From Kutzneria kofuensis (GTDB lineage Bacteria; Actinomycetota; Actinomycetes; Mycobacteriales; Pseudonocardiaceae), in NCBI RefSeq assembly GCF_014203355.1, contig NZ_JACHIR010000003.1, forward strand, positions 539,802-603,801: a DNA stretch of 64,000 nucleotides, read 5' to 3'. The position numbers and the translations under genes were made by a program. How positions within the stretch are numbered: position 1 is the stretch's first letter; every line of letters starts with the position of its first letter. The notes under the pieces were generated by a model. The model was not told where the DNA came from. It saw only the letters and a list, made by a program, of their open reading frames with translations, and did not search any database. Of this stretch, positions 16,720-26,255 are shown in pieces.

Positions 16720-18580
16720 GGACCTGGTCTCCCTTCACGTGGCTGGTGGTCAGGGCGTCGCGGAGCAGGGTGCGCAGGATCGTCGGGCTGTCCTCGGTGA
16801 GGAACGACTCGGCGTGGAACTGCGCGGTGGCCAGCCCGGGGGCGGTCAGCGCGAGCACGTGTCCGTCGGGGTCCCGGGTGATCTGCGCCGTCGTGATGGG
16901 GCCGTCGCCGGCGACGTAGCTGTTGTAGAAGCCCAGCCACTGCTCACGGCCGTGCAGCCGGACCCGGGCGCGGCGGCCCTGGTTCGAGTGCGGCAGCTGG
17001 ATCAGCGGCAGCCCGAGCAGGTCGCAGACGATCTGGTGGCCGAGGCACACGGCGATCAGCGGGCGGTGCCGCAGCAGCGCGTCGGCCGCGAGTTCCCGCA
17101 GCACGGCCATCTTCGGGTTGTCCCGGTCGTCGGGCGCGCCCGGTCCGGGGCCCAGCACCAGGATCTCGTCGCCGTCGGTGCTGGCCTGCCGCCACGGCTC
17201 GATCCTCACCGCACAGCCCAGCGCCCGGAGTTGGTACGCCAGCATGGCGCTGAAGTCGTCCTCGGCATCCACGACGACCACCCGCACGCCCTGCAGCGTC
17301 GGATCCGCGACGCGCTGCGCAGCGGCGGAACGCCAGAACGTCGACACGCCCTCGTTGCGTTCGTGCAGCGCGTGCACGACGGCGCCGTCCATCGGCACGC
17401 TGTCCTGGTCGGCACGGCGGCCACCGGTCATCGCCCGCAGCATGCCCGCCGCCTTCGCCGCGGTCTCCGCGGCCTCGCCCTCCGGGTCGGAGTGGCGCAC
17501 GATCGTCGCGCCGGCGGTGAGCCGCACCGAGCCGTCGGTGGTGATGTCGGCGGTGCGGATCAGGATCGCCGAGTCCAGGGCACGCTGTCCGTTCTCGGCG
17601 CCGACGAGGGCGATCGCGCCGGCGTAGTAGCCGCGGCCGTTCGGCTCGTGGTGGGCGATGGCACGGCACGCGTTCCGCATCGGGCTGCCGGTGACGGTCG
17701 GCGCGAACATGCTGCCGCGCAACACTTCCGCCAGCGTCCGCGAGGAGCGGCCGGTGAGGTGGTAGCCGGTGTGCGCGACGTGCGTCATCCACGTCAGCGA
17801 CGGCCCGCGGGCGACCAGGTCGCGGTCGCACAGCGCGGCCATCATCTTCAGCTCCTCGTCGACGACCATGTACAGCTCGTCGATCTCCTTGGTGTCGTGC
17901 AGGAAATCCAGCAGGCCCTGCCGGTCGGTGCCGTCGGCCCGCAGCCGGTAGGTGCCGCTGATCGGGTTCATCGCCACCTCGTCGCCGTGCACACCGACGT
18001 GCAGCTCCGGCGGGCTGCCGACCAGGTAGCGGTCGCCGGTGTGCACCAGGAACGTCCAGTGCGCGCCGCACTCGTCGGCGAGCAGGCCCCGGAACACCGC
18101 CAGCGCGGCGTCCCGGTCGAACTCGCGGAACCGGCCGCGCAGGCTGCGCGACAGCACGAAGTTCGAGCCCTCGCCGGCCTCGATCTCGGTGCGCTGCACG
18201 CGCCGCACGAGCCGCCCGTAGTCCAGGTCGCCGATGTCGAAGCCGATCCCGTCCAGCGGCGGCACCGTGCCGGGCAGGGCGGCCAGCGCCTGCTCGACCG
18301 GCACCTTGTGGTGGCTGTGGACGTCCATCAGCAGCAGCGGCTCGCCGTCGTCCGGGCACGGGTAGCCGCGCTCGGCGATCTGCCGGTACGGCAGCAGCAC
18401 CAGCGCGGCGGGCCCGTCGCCGGCGCGCGCCGCCCGGCCGTCCAGGTCGAGGTCGGCCAGCAGGTCGGCGCGATGCACCGGGCCGGCCAGCACCTCGACC
18501 ACGTTCGGGTTGCCGCTGCCGGGGCGGTGCAGCAGCGCGAACGGGCCGTGCTCGGGCAGGCCGGGCAGGGAGGCACTCAC
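16706..18580 (-). CDS. Fused anthranilate/aminodeoxyisochorismate synthase (TrpE-TrpG type, PhzE-like; TomD-like)
   Basis: 624 residues joining a chorismate-binding half (about 1-410, with MNPISGTYRL and SPMRNACRAIAHHEPNGRGY) to a class I glutamine amidotransferase half (about 435-624, nucleophile Cys512 in AVCLGHQ, His in FHAESF). It converts chorismate plus glutamine to anthranilate, or to 2-amino-2-deoxyisochorismate if it lacks the lyase step; sequence alone does not separate these. It provides the A-ring starter. The GTG at 18580 overlaps the DAHP synthase stop (GTGA). The fused layout is typical of secondary-metabolism versions, distinct from split trpE/trpG of primary metabolism. Confidence 0.92.
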   Translation of the reverse strand: MSASLPGLPEHGPFALLHRPGSGNPNVVEVLAGPVHRADLLADLDLDGRAARAGDGPAALVLLPYRQIAERGYPCPDDGEPLLLMDVHSHHKVPVEQALAALPGTVPPLDGIGFDIGDLDYGRLVRRVQRTEIEAGEGSNFVLSRSLRGRFREFDRDAALAVFRGLLADECGAHWTFLVHTGDRYLVGSPPELHVGVHGDEVAMNPISGTYRLRADGTDRQGLLDFLHDTKEIDELYMVVDEELKMMAALCDRDLVARGPSLTWMTHVAHTGYHLTGRSSRTLAEVLRGSMFAPTVTGSPMRNACRAIAHHEPNGRGYYAGAIALVGAENGQRALDSAILIRTADITTDGSVRLTAGATIVRHSDPEGEAAETAAKAAGMLRAMTGGRRADQDSVPMDGAVVHALHERNEGVSTFWRSAAAQRVADPTLQGVRVVVVDAEDDFSAMLAYQLRALGCAVRIEPWRQASTDGDEILVLGPGPGAPDDRDNPKMAVLRELAADALLRHRPLIAVCLGHQIVCDLLGLPLIQLPHSNQGRRARVRLHGREQWLGFYNSYVAGDGPITTAQITRDPDGHVLALTAPGLATAQFHAESFLTEDSPTILRTLLRDALTTSHVKGDQVHEHA

Positions 18581-19800
18581 GCCGCCACCGCCATCCGCTC
18601 GCGATGCCAGTGCGCGACGGCGGCGACCGCCTGCGTGGTGTTCAGCCGAGGGTCGCACAGCGTGCGGTAGTGCTCGCCGCGCTGCACGACGACGCCCGCA
18701 CCCTCGCACTCGGACACGTCGGCGGCCGAGGCCTCCAGGTGCAGGCCGGCCGAGGTGCCGCCGTTGGCGCCGACGACCGCGACGAACCGGTTGATCTCGG
18801 CCATCACGTCGTGCAGGCGTCGGGTCTTGAGGCCGTGGTCGCCGACGATCGTGTTGCCGTGCATGGGATCGCACATCCACAGCACCGGGTGGCCGGCGCG
18901 GCGCACGGCCCGCACCAGCGGCCCGAGGCGGTCGATGTGGGCCGCGCCGAAGCGGGAGATCAGCGTGAGCCGGCCGGGGGTGCGGTGCGGGTCCAGCACG
19001 GCGCACAGCTCCAGCAGCTCGTCCACGGTCATGGTGGGCCCGACCTTGCAGCCGACCGGGTTGTCCACAAGGGACAGCAGCCGCACGTGCGCGCCGTCGA
19101 CCTGGCGCGTGCGCTCGCCGATCCACGGCCAGTGCGTGCTGGCCAGGTACACCCGACCGTCGGTGGTCGGACGCACCTGCGGCACCTCGTAGTCCAGCAG
19201 CAGCGCCTCGTGGCTGGTCCACACGCGACGCTCCGGCTCACAGCCCGCGCCGCGACCGAGGGTGTCGATGGCCGCCACGGCGCGGCGGGCCGAGACGTGG
19301 CCCAGCAGCATCCGCTCCGGGTCGGCCCGGCGTGCGGTGGGCGACGGGGCGGGGCCGTTGACGATCGAGCCGCGATAGACCGGCAGCCGCACGCCGTCGC
19401 GCACCTCGTGGTCGGAGGAGCGCGGTTTGGCGTACTGGCCGGCGATCCGGCCGACGGTCAGCACGGACGCGTCGGCGCCGACCCGCATGATGTCGGCGAG
19501 CAGGTCCAGCAGCTCGACCTTGGGGCGGATGTCGTCGAGGCCGCACTCGGCCGGGTCCTCGGCGCAGTCGCCGGCCTGCAGCACGCAGAACTCGCCGTCG
19601 GCGGCGCGGGCCAGCAGGCCGGCCAGCTGCCGCACGGTGTCGTCGCCGACGATCGGCTCGGCGATGGACAGCCTGGTGCGGGCCTCGGCGAGCCGACCGG
19701 CGTCGCACCACTGGGGTTGCTGCCGCGCGGGCCGCCGGGCCGCGGCGAGCGCGTCGCCGAGCAGGCGGTCGACGCGCGCGTCACGCATCGTCGTCGTCAT
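18577..19800 (-). CDS. Class II 3-deoxy-7-phosphoheptulonate (DAHP) synthase (PhzC-like; TomC-like)
   Basis: 407-residue plant-type DAHP synthase, condensing phosphoenolpyruvate and erythrose 4-phosphate to feed the shikimate pathway. Visible motifs: LQAGDCAEDP, RIAGQYAKPRSS, NGPAPSPTARRADPERML, GEHYRTLCDPRLN near the C-terminus. A pathway-dedicated copy raises chorismate supply for anthranilate and tyrosine. ATG at 19800 with GGAGG 7 bases upstream. Coupled by a 4-base overlap to the anthranilate synthase downstream and placed 52 bases after the large NRPS. Such cluster copies are often free of aromatic amino-acid feedback; that is not visible here. Confidence 0.95.
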   Translation of the reverse strand: MTTTMRDARVDRLLGDALAAARRPARQQPQWCDAGRLAEARTRLSIAEPIVGDDTVRQLAGLLARAADGEFCVLQAGDCAEDPAECGLDDIRPKVELLDLLADIMRVGADASVLTVGRIAGQYAKPRSSDHEVRDGVRLPVYRGSIVNGPAPSPTARRADPERMLLGHVSARRAVAAIDTLGRGAGCEPERRVWTSHEALLLDYEVPQVRPTTDGRVYLASTHWPWIGERTRQVDGAHVRLLSLVDNPVGCKVGPTMTVDELLELCAVLDPHRTPGRLTLISRFGAAHIDRLGPLVRAVRRAGHPVLWMCDPMHGNTIVGDHGLKTRRLHDVMAEINRFVAVVGANGGTSAGLHLEASAADVSECEGAGVVVQRGEHYRTLCDPRLNTTQAVAAVAHWHRERMAVAA

Positions 19801-19852
19801 GCTGGTTCCTCCGAGTCCCTCGGGACGGGACGGATTGGTGGTGACGGGTGGG

Positions 19853-22800
19853 TCAGCCGACGGGTACGGCGGCCTCGGCCAGCTCGCCGACGCTTTCGAA
19901 GAAGCGGACGAGCCGGGACACCGCCGCCGCGTTGACGGCCGGGAACGGCAGCCCCAGCCGGCGCAGCAGGCCCTCGGTGGCCTCGTTGCGGTAGGTGTTG
20001 TCGCCCAGCTCCAGCGCGCCCTCGCGGAACAGGGGCACGGTGGCGGCCAGCGCGTTGCCGCCGGGCGCGGCCGCGGACTCCTCCAGCAGCGCCCACCACT
20101 GGTCGGTCGGCACGACCCGCACGGGGTAGCCGCAGGCGCGAATGCCCTCGTAGACGGTGTCGAAGTCGGCGCCGCGCGGGTGGAACAGGTGCAGCGTGCG
20201 GCCGTTGGCGGCCGGTTCGCGGGACAGCGCCACCACCGCGCGGGCGACGAAGTCCACCGGCAACAGGTCCGTGGTCATGGTGTCGCCGGGAGGGGCGGCG
20301 GCGAGCTGGATGAAGGTCTTCACCTGCCGCCACAGGAAGTCGTCGGCCTGGCAGGCGCCGGTGACGCTGTCGCCGGAGATGCGGCCGATGCGGTAGACGG
20401 TCGCGGGCAGGCCCCGGTCCCGGGCGGCGGCCACGATCCGCTCCGCCACCCACTTCGTCTGGGTGTAGCCGATGCCGAGCGCCTCGGGGGCGCAGGGCGT
20501 GGACTCCTCGGTGAGCACACCGGCCGGCTCCGCGGGAGAGAACACGGCGATGGTGGACATGTGGTGCAGCGGCTTGACCCGGCCGCGGGCCGCGAACTCG
20601 ACGATGCGGCGGGTGCCGGCCACGTTCGTCGCCTGCACGGAGGCGTACGGCAGCACGAAGTTGATGTGCGCCGCGGCGTGGAAGACGACCTGCACGGTGT
20701 CGGCGAGGGCGTCGACGTCCGCGACGCCCATGTCCTCGGCGGCGAGGTCGCCGGGCACGGCGACGACCCGGGTCGGGTCCAGCGCCTGCTCGATGCCGTA
20801 GCCACGGGCGGTGTCGAGGATGCGCCGCCAGCCGTGGTCGGCGTCGTCGGCGCGGACCAGGCAGTGCACCCGCCAGTTGGTGGTGGTCAGCAGGTCACGC
20901 AGCAGGAACGCGCCGAGGAAGCCGGTGGCGCCGGTCAGCAGCACGTCGGTGACCTCGTCGTCGGGCACGGGCGTGCCGTGCACGGCGAAGCCGTCCGGGA
21001 GCGTGACCTGCGCGGGCAGGTCCAGCGTCGGCACGGCGGTCGAGCCGGACTCCAGGCGCTCGGCCATGCCGGCGATGGTCGGGTTGTCCAGCAGCATCCG
21101 CAGCGGGATGTCGGCGTCGTGCTCGCGCCGCAGCCGGTAGACCAGCTCGGTGGCCATGATGGAGTGGCCGCCGACGGCGAAGAAGTCGTCGTGCCGGCCG
21201 ATGCCGTCACGGCCGAGCAGCTCCGCCCAGTGCCGGGCGACCGACCGTTCCATCGGCGTGGCCGGCGGCTCCGACGGCGTCTCGACGGTGTCGGCGAGGG
21301 TGAAGCCGGCGCGTAGCGCCTTGCGGTCCACCTTGCCGGCGGGCGAGAGCGGCAGTTGTTCCATCGGCACGATGTGCGCGGGCACCATGTGGTCGGGCAG
21401 CACGCCGGCCAGCGCGCGGCGGACGGCGCCGGTGTCGGCCGGGCCGCCGACCACGAACGCCACCAGGCGACGGTCGCCGGGCGCGATGTCGACGGCGATC
21501 ACCGCCGCCGCCTCGACCAGTTCCAGCGCGTCGATGGCCGCTTCGACCTCGGCCGGCTCCACGCGGTAGCCACGGATCTTGATCTGGTCGTCGATGCGGC
21601 CGAGGTATTTCAGGCCCTCGCGCGTCTGCCGGACCAGATCGCCCGTGTGGTAGAGGGTTTCGCCCGGGTGGAACGGGTCCGGCCGGAATCGGTAAGCGGT
21701 TTCCGATTCACGGTCGTGATACCCGGGCGACAGCAGCGGGCCGCCGATGCACAGCTCGCCCGGCACTCCCGGCGGCACGACGGCGTCGCGCTTGTCCAGC
21801 ACGAGCAGCCGCAGGCCCGGGATGCCCACGCCGATGCCGGGCGCCTCCGGCCACTCGGCCGGGTCGCCCGCGACCTCCTGCCAGGTGGCGAGGTGCGTCT
21901 CGGACGGGCCGTACATGTTGAGCAGCCGCGCGTCGGGGTGGGCGGTGAAGAAGGCGCGGATCTGCGGGGAGACCGCCAACTGCTCGCCGACGGACGCCAC
22001 CTCGCGCAGCCCGGGGATGCGGATGCCGGCGTCCACGGCGATCGCCGCGAGCCCCTGTAACGCCACGTACGGCAGGTAGACGCGCTGGATGTCGTTGTCG
22101 CGCAGGAACTCTGCGAGCGCGTGCAGGTCCTTGCGGACCTCCTCGGCGATGAGCACCAGCGTGCCGCCCGCGCACAGCGTGCCGAGGATCTCCATCACCG
22201 ACACGTCGAACGACAGCGACATGTACTGCAGCGTGCGGCCGGTGGCGCCGACCGGGGACACCTGGTCCTGCACCTCGACCAGGTTGGCGATGGTCTCGTC
22301 GTGGATGACCACGCCCTTGGGGCGGCCGGTGGAGCCGGAGGTGTAGACGACGTAGATGTCGTCCTCGGGCCGCTTCACCCGGCCGAGGTCGTTGCCCGGC
22401 CACACCGACAGGTCGGTGGGCACCAGCCGGTCCACGCCCAGCGGCAGGTCGGTGTCGGCGTCGGTGACGACCAGCCGAACACCGGCGTCGGACAGCATGT
22501 CGGTGACGCGCTCGCTCGGATAGGAGGGGTCGATCGGCACGTACGCGGCGCCGGCCTTCACCGTGCCCAGCAGTGCCGCGATGGCGTTCACCGAGCGCGG
22601 CAGGCACAGCCCCACGCGGTCACCCACGCCGATGCCGCGCGAGCGCAGCGCGTGCGCGAGCTGGTTGGCCCGGACGTTGAGGTCACGATAGGTGGTGTGG
22701 ACGCCGTCGAATTCCACGGCGACGGCGTCCGGGGTGGCGGTGACGCGCTCCTCGAACAGCTCCGACACCGGTCTCGGCGCGGAGCGCGCCGCCACGCGGT

Positions 22801-24394
22801 CCTCACGGGAAAGCTGCTCGCGCTCCTCTTCGGGCGACAGCAGCCGCAGCTCCCCCAGCGGGGCCTCCGGCCGGCGCGTGAACTCCGCCAGCACGTGCAC
22901 GAGGCGCTCCCCCATGCCGCGCACGGTGTCGGCGTCGAACAGGTCGGTGTCGTACTCGAACACCGCGCACAGCTCGCCGTCGTCACCGGGCTGCAGCACG
23001 AGCGAGACGTCGTACTTGGCGCCGTGCCCCAGATCGCGTTCGATGCGCAGCCGACGACCGCCGCGCTCGATGTGCGCGGAACCGGGCGGCGTGAGCACGA
23101 GCATGGTCTGGATCAGCGGCGAGTAGCCGCCCCCGCGCCGGGGCCGCACCCTCTCCACGACCTTCTCGAACGGCGTCCACTTGTGTCGCATCGCCTCGCC
23201 GGTCTCGGCCCGCACGGCGTGCAGCAGCTCCCGCACGGTCATCGCGTCGTCCACCTGGTGACGCAGCACGACCATGTTGACCAGGTAGCCGATCAGGTCC
23301 TCGGCCTCGGCGACGTCGCGCAGCGACACCGGCGTGCCGACCGCCACCGTGTCCTGGCCGCTGTACCGGCTCAGCAGAACGGCGTAGGCGGCGTGGGCGA
23401 TCATGAACAGGGACACGCCCTGCGCCGCGCCCAGCGCCTCCAGCTCGCGGACCAGCGGCGCGGGCACGGTGAACGGCAGCACGTCGCCGGCGAAGGTGCG
23501 GTTGGCCGGGCGGGGGCGGTCCAGCGGCAGGTCCAGCGCGGGCAGCTCGTCGCCGAGCTTGCGCTGCCAGTGGTCCAGCAGCGCCGGGTCGGCGGCGCGT
23601 AATTGCTGCCAGTACGCGAAATCGGCGTACTGGGGCCGGTCCCGGCCGTCGTCGCCGGGAGCCCCGGCGACGACCTCGTCGTAGCGGGCGAACAGGTCGG
23701 TCAGGAACACCCCGGCCGAGGCGGCGTCGGAGGCGGCGTGGTGGATGTTGCACACGACGGCGGTCTCGCTGCCGTCGTCCTTGGCGGCGCACACGACCGA
23801 CATCACGGGGCCGGTGGCGAGGTCGAGCCGGGTGCGGGCGAGTTCGGTGGCGATGGCAACCAGCTCGTCGTTCGTACGGTAACTCCGCACCTGGTAGGCG
23901 AAATCGGCCTCCGGCGACACCACCTGCGTCAACACGCCCTCGTGCAGCTGCAGCGTGGTGCGCAGGACCTCGTGCCGCACGGCCACCCGCCGGACCGCCT
24001 CGCGCAGCGCGGCCGGGTCGAGGACCTCGGGCACCCTCACGTAGAACGGCCCGTTGTAGGCGGTGGACGTGTCGGAGTACTGGTCCGCCAACCAGATCCC
24101 GCTCTGCCCGGACGACGCGGGCGCGCCGCCGGCCGGCCGCGGCGCCAGGCCGGCGCGCAGCGTGGGCTGCGCGGGGGTGGCGCGGTTGGCCTCGATCGCG
24201 GCGGCCAGGTCGGCCACCGTGTCCGCGGCGCGGATCTGCTCGTCGGTGAGGTCGGCGGCGAACACCGTGCGCACCGCCTGCCCGACCCGGTCCGCGGCAC
24301 CGTCGCGGTGCAGGGAGTCGGTCGCGGTCAGGTCGGCCACGCCGGTGACCGTGCGCGCCAGCTCCAGCACCGCGGCTTCCATGACTGGGTTCAC
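19853..24394 (-). CDS. NRPS, C-A-T-reductase, PBD assembly and release (TomB-like)
   Basis: 1513 residues. Order: a carrier-like but Ser-lacking N-terminal segment (1-75), condensation domain (about 90-520, HHAASD near 216), adenylation domain (about 545-1010, YTSGSTGRPKG near 685), carrier domain (GGHSIMA, phosphopantetheine Ser1078) and a thioester reductase (about 1145-1513, LLTGATGFLGAFL). It should activate the alkylproline, couple it to carrier-bound anthranilate, and reductively release an aldehyde that cyclises to the N10-C11 imine. GTG at 24394 with GGAGG. Two in-frame TTA codons (22058-22060, residue 779; 23600-23602, residue 265) imply bldA dependence. It lies 43 bases after the A-T gene. 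Confidence 0.95.
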   Translation of the reverse strand: MNPVMEAAVLELARTVTGVADLTATDSLHRDGAADRVGQAVRTVFAADLTDEQIRAADTVADLAAAIEANRATPAQPTLRAGLAPRPAGGAPASSGQSGIWLADQYSDTSTAYNGPFYVRVPEVLDPAALREAVRRVAVRHEVLRTTLQLHEGVLTQVVSPEADFAYQVRSYRTNDELVAIATELARTRLDLATGPVMSVVCAAKDDGSETAVVCNIHHAASDAASAGVFLTDLFARYDEVVAGAPGDDGRDRPQYADFAYWQQLRAADPALLDHWQRKLGDELPALDLPLDRPRPANRTFAGDVLPFTVPAPLVRELEALGAAQGVSLFMIAHAAYAVLLSRYSGQDTVAVGTPVSLRDVAEAEDLIGYLVNMVVLRHQVDDAMTVRELLHAVRAETGEAMRHKWTPFEKVVERVRPRRGGGYSPLIQTMLVLTPPGSAHIERGGRRLRIERDLGHGAKYDVSLVLQPGDDGELCAVFEYDTDLFDADTVRGMGERLVHVLAEFTRRPEAPLGELRLLSPEEEREQLSREDRVAARSAPRPVSELFEERVTATPDAVAVEFDGVHTTYRDLNVRANQLAHALRSRGIGVGDRVGLCLPRSVNAIAALLGTVKAGAAYVPIDPSYPSERVTDMLSDAGVRLVVTDADTDLPLGVDRLVPTDLSVWPGNDLGRVKRPEDDIYVVYTSGSTGRPKGVVIHDETIANLVEVQDQVSPVGATGRTLQYMSLSFDVSVMEILGTLCAGGTLVLIAEEVRKDLHALAEFLRDNDIQRVYLPYVALQGLAAIAVDAGIRIPGLREVASVGEQLAVSPQIRAFFTAHPDARLLNMYGPSETHLATWQEVAGDPAEWPEAPGIGVGIPGLRLLVLDKRDAVVPPGVPGELCIGGPLLSPGYHDRESETAYRFRPDPFHPGETLYHTGDLVRQTREGLKYLGRIDDQIKIRGYRVEPAEVEAAIDALELVEAAAVIAVDIAPGDRRLVAFVVGGPADTGAVRRALAGVLPDHMVPAHIVPMEQLPLSPAGKVDRKALRAGFTLADTVETPSEPPATPMERSVARHWAELLGRDGIGRHDDFFAVGGHSIMATELVYRLRREHDADIPLRMLLDNPTIAGMAERLESGSTAVPTLDLPAQVTLPDGFAVHGTPVPDDEVTDVLLTGATGFLGAFLLRDLLTTTNWRVHCLVRADDADHGWRRILDTARGYGIEQALDPTRVVAVPGDLAAEDMGVADVDALADTVQVVFHAAAHINFVLPYASVQATNVAGTRRIVEFAARGRVKPLHHMSTIAVFSPAEPAGVLTEESTPCAPEALGIGYTQTKWVAERIVAAARDRGLPATVYRIGRISGDSVTGACQADDFLWRQVKTFIQLAAAPPGDTMTTDLLPVDFVARAVVALSREPAANGRTLHLFHPRGADFDTVYEGIRACGYPVRVVPTDQWWALLEESAAAPGGNALAATVPLFREGALELGDNTYRNEATEGLLRRLGLPFPAVNAAAVSRLVRFFESVGELAEAAVPVG

Positions 24395-24437
24395 AGTTGC
24401 GTCGCCTCCGTCTTTGCTCTCCCCCAGGGCGGTCGGG

Positions 24438-26255
24438 TCAGCGGCCGACCGACTGGCGCTCGCGCGCGCCGTCGATGAACGCGGCCAGCTGCTCGACGGT
24501 GCCGTGCCGGAACACGTCCTCGGTCTCCACGTCCACCGCGAAGATCTTCTGCAGCCGGTGGGCCAGCTGGACGAAGTGCAGCGAGTTGCCGCCGTGGCCG
24601 AGGAAGGAGTCGGTGGTGGTGAAGTCGGCGGCGCCGGAGATGTCCCGCCAGGCCTGCAGGACGACCGGCTCGATCAGGGCTGCGGAGTCGCTCATGGTGA
24701 TGTCGCCTTTCGCGGTCGGGCGCAGCGCGTCGGTCTCGGTCAGCGCGGCGCGGTCGATCTTTCCGTTCACGTTGTGCGGCAACTGGTCCAGGTGACGCAG
24801 CTGCGCGGGCAGGGCGTAGCGGGGCACCCGCTCGGCCAGGTGGGCCAGCAGCACGGCGGGATCGCCGGCCTGTCCGTCCACAGTGGAGTAGAAGGCGACC
24901 AGCCGCTTCTCCTCGGTGTGGTCGCCGAACGCCTTGACCACCGCCTGCCGGACGGCCGGGTGCTCCCGCAGCGCGAGCTCGACCTCGCTGGTCTCCACCC
25001 GGAAACCGCGGATCTTGACCATGCTGTCGGCGCGGCCGACCAGGATCACGTCGCCGTCGGCGGTGCGCCGGGCCAGGTCGCCGGTGCGGTAGAGCGGGCC
25101 GTCCTGGCCGTCGGCGAACTTCTCGGCCGTCAGGGCGGGATCGAGGTAGCCCAGTGCGACGCCGGCGCCGCCCAGGCACAGCTGCCCGACCTCGCCGGGT
25201 GGGCAGGGGCGCAGGTCGTCGTCCAGGATGAGCGCCTCGACGCCGGGCAGCGGCCGGCCGACGGGCACGCGGTCGTGGCGGGTGACGTCCTCGGCGGTGC
25301 GCATCGGGTAGACCAGGGAGATCGTGGAGTTCTCGGTGCAGCCGTAGCCGTTGTAGACGACGTCGACCAGCTCGGTGGCCCGCGCCAGGTGCGACGGCGA
25401 GGGGAAGTCGCCGCTGAGCAGCACCGCGCGCAGCCCGCGCAGCGTGTCCGGCTCCTCGCTGACGACCAGATTGAACAGTCCACCCGGCATGCTCAGGACG
25501 GTGACCCCGTTGCGGCGCACCAGATCCCGCAACGCGCCCAGCGACGGCAGGCCCGGCGGCGGCACGACCAGCGTGGCGCCGTGCAGCAGGCTCAACCAGA
25601 TCTCGATGGTGGAGGCGGCGAAGGAGTACGCCGCCAGCTGCACCAGGGTGTCGTGCTCGGTGACGGCCAGCTCGCCCTGGTCGGGACCGAGGCGGGCCAG
25701 GCCGCGGTGGGCGATGCGGACGCCCTTGGGGCGGCCGGTCGAGCCGGAGGTGAACATCAGGTACGCCGGGCTCTCGCCGGTCAGCGGCACGGTCTGCGGC
25801 GGTGCGCCGTCGCCGCTGACGGCGTCCTCGACGGGGATCGTGCGCAGCGGCGGGTCGAAGCTGCGGGCGTCGTCGTGCACGAGCACGCGCAGGCCGGCCT
25901 CGGCCACGATGCGGTCGACGACCAGCGCCGGGTGCTCGGGATTGAGCGGCACGACGCACGCGCCGGCCTTGAGCACGCCCAGCATCACGGCGTAGAGCTC
26001 GGTGCGGCGAGCGAGATGCACGCCGACCGGCTCGCCGACGGCGACGCCGTTGTCGCGCAGCCGCGCGGCGACGCGGTCGGACATCGCGTCCAGCTCCGCG
26101 TATGTGGTTTTCCGGTCGCCCTCGACCAGCGCGGTCCGGTCGGCGAACGCCTCCGCGGACCGGGCGAACAGGGTTGTCAGCACCGGCTGGTTCGCGCGGT
26201 CGGCCCCGCCGGCGATCGTGTCTAGTTGTCGGTGGCGCACAGCCTCAATCGGCAC
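24438..26255 (-). CDS. NRPS initiation protein A-T, anthranilate loading (TomA-like)
   Basis: 605 residues: adenylation domain (about 25-500, with LMFTSGSTGRPKGVRIAHRG and YRTGDLARRTADGD) and one carrier domain (LGHGGNSLHFVQL, Ser558); no condensation domain, so it starts the chain. In the FDxS-type pocket motif the sequence is SFAASTIEI: Ala replaces the Asp that normally binds an alpha-amino group, as expected for an aryl acid substrate such as anthranilate. GTG at 26255 with AGGAGG 7 bases upstream. First gene of the operon running to 14634. Confidence 0.94.
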   Translation of the reverse strand: MPIEAVRHRQLDTIAGGADRANQPVLTTLFARSAEAFADRTALVEGDRKTTYAELDAMSDRVAARLRDNGVAVGEPVGVHLARRTELYAVMLGVLKAGACVVPLNPEHPALVVDRIVAEAGLRVLVHDDARSFDPPLRTIPVEDAVSGDGAPPQTVPLTGESPAYLMFTSGSTGRPKGVRIAHRGLARLGPDQGELAVTEHDTLVQLAAYSFAASTIEIWLSLLHGATLVVPPPGLPSLGALRDLVRRNGVTVLSMPGGLFNLVVSEEPDTLRGLRAVLLSGDFPSPSHLARATELVDVVYNGYGCTENSTISLVYPMRTAEDVTRHDRVPVGRPLPGVEALILDDDLRPCPPGEVGQLCLGGAGVALGYLDPALTAEKFADGQDGPLYRTGDLARRTADGDVILVGRADSMVKIRGFRVETSEVELALREHPAVRQAVVKAFGDHTEEKRLVAFYSTVDGQAGDPAVLLAHLAERVPRYALPAQLRHLDQLPHNVNGKIDRAALTETDALRPTAKGDITMSDSAALIEPVVLQAWRDISGAADFTTTDSFLGHGGNSLHFVQLAHRLQKIFAVDVETEDVFRHGTVEQLAAFIDGARERQSVGR

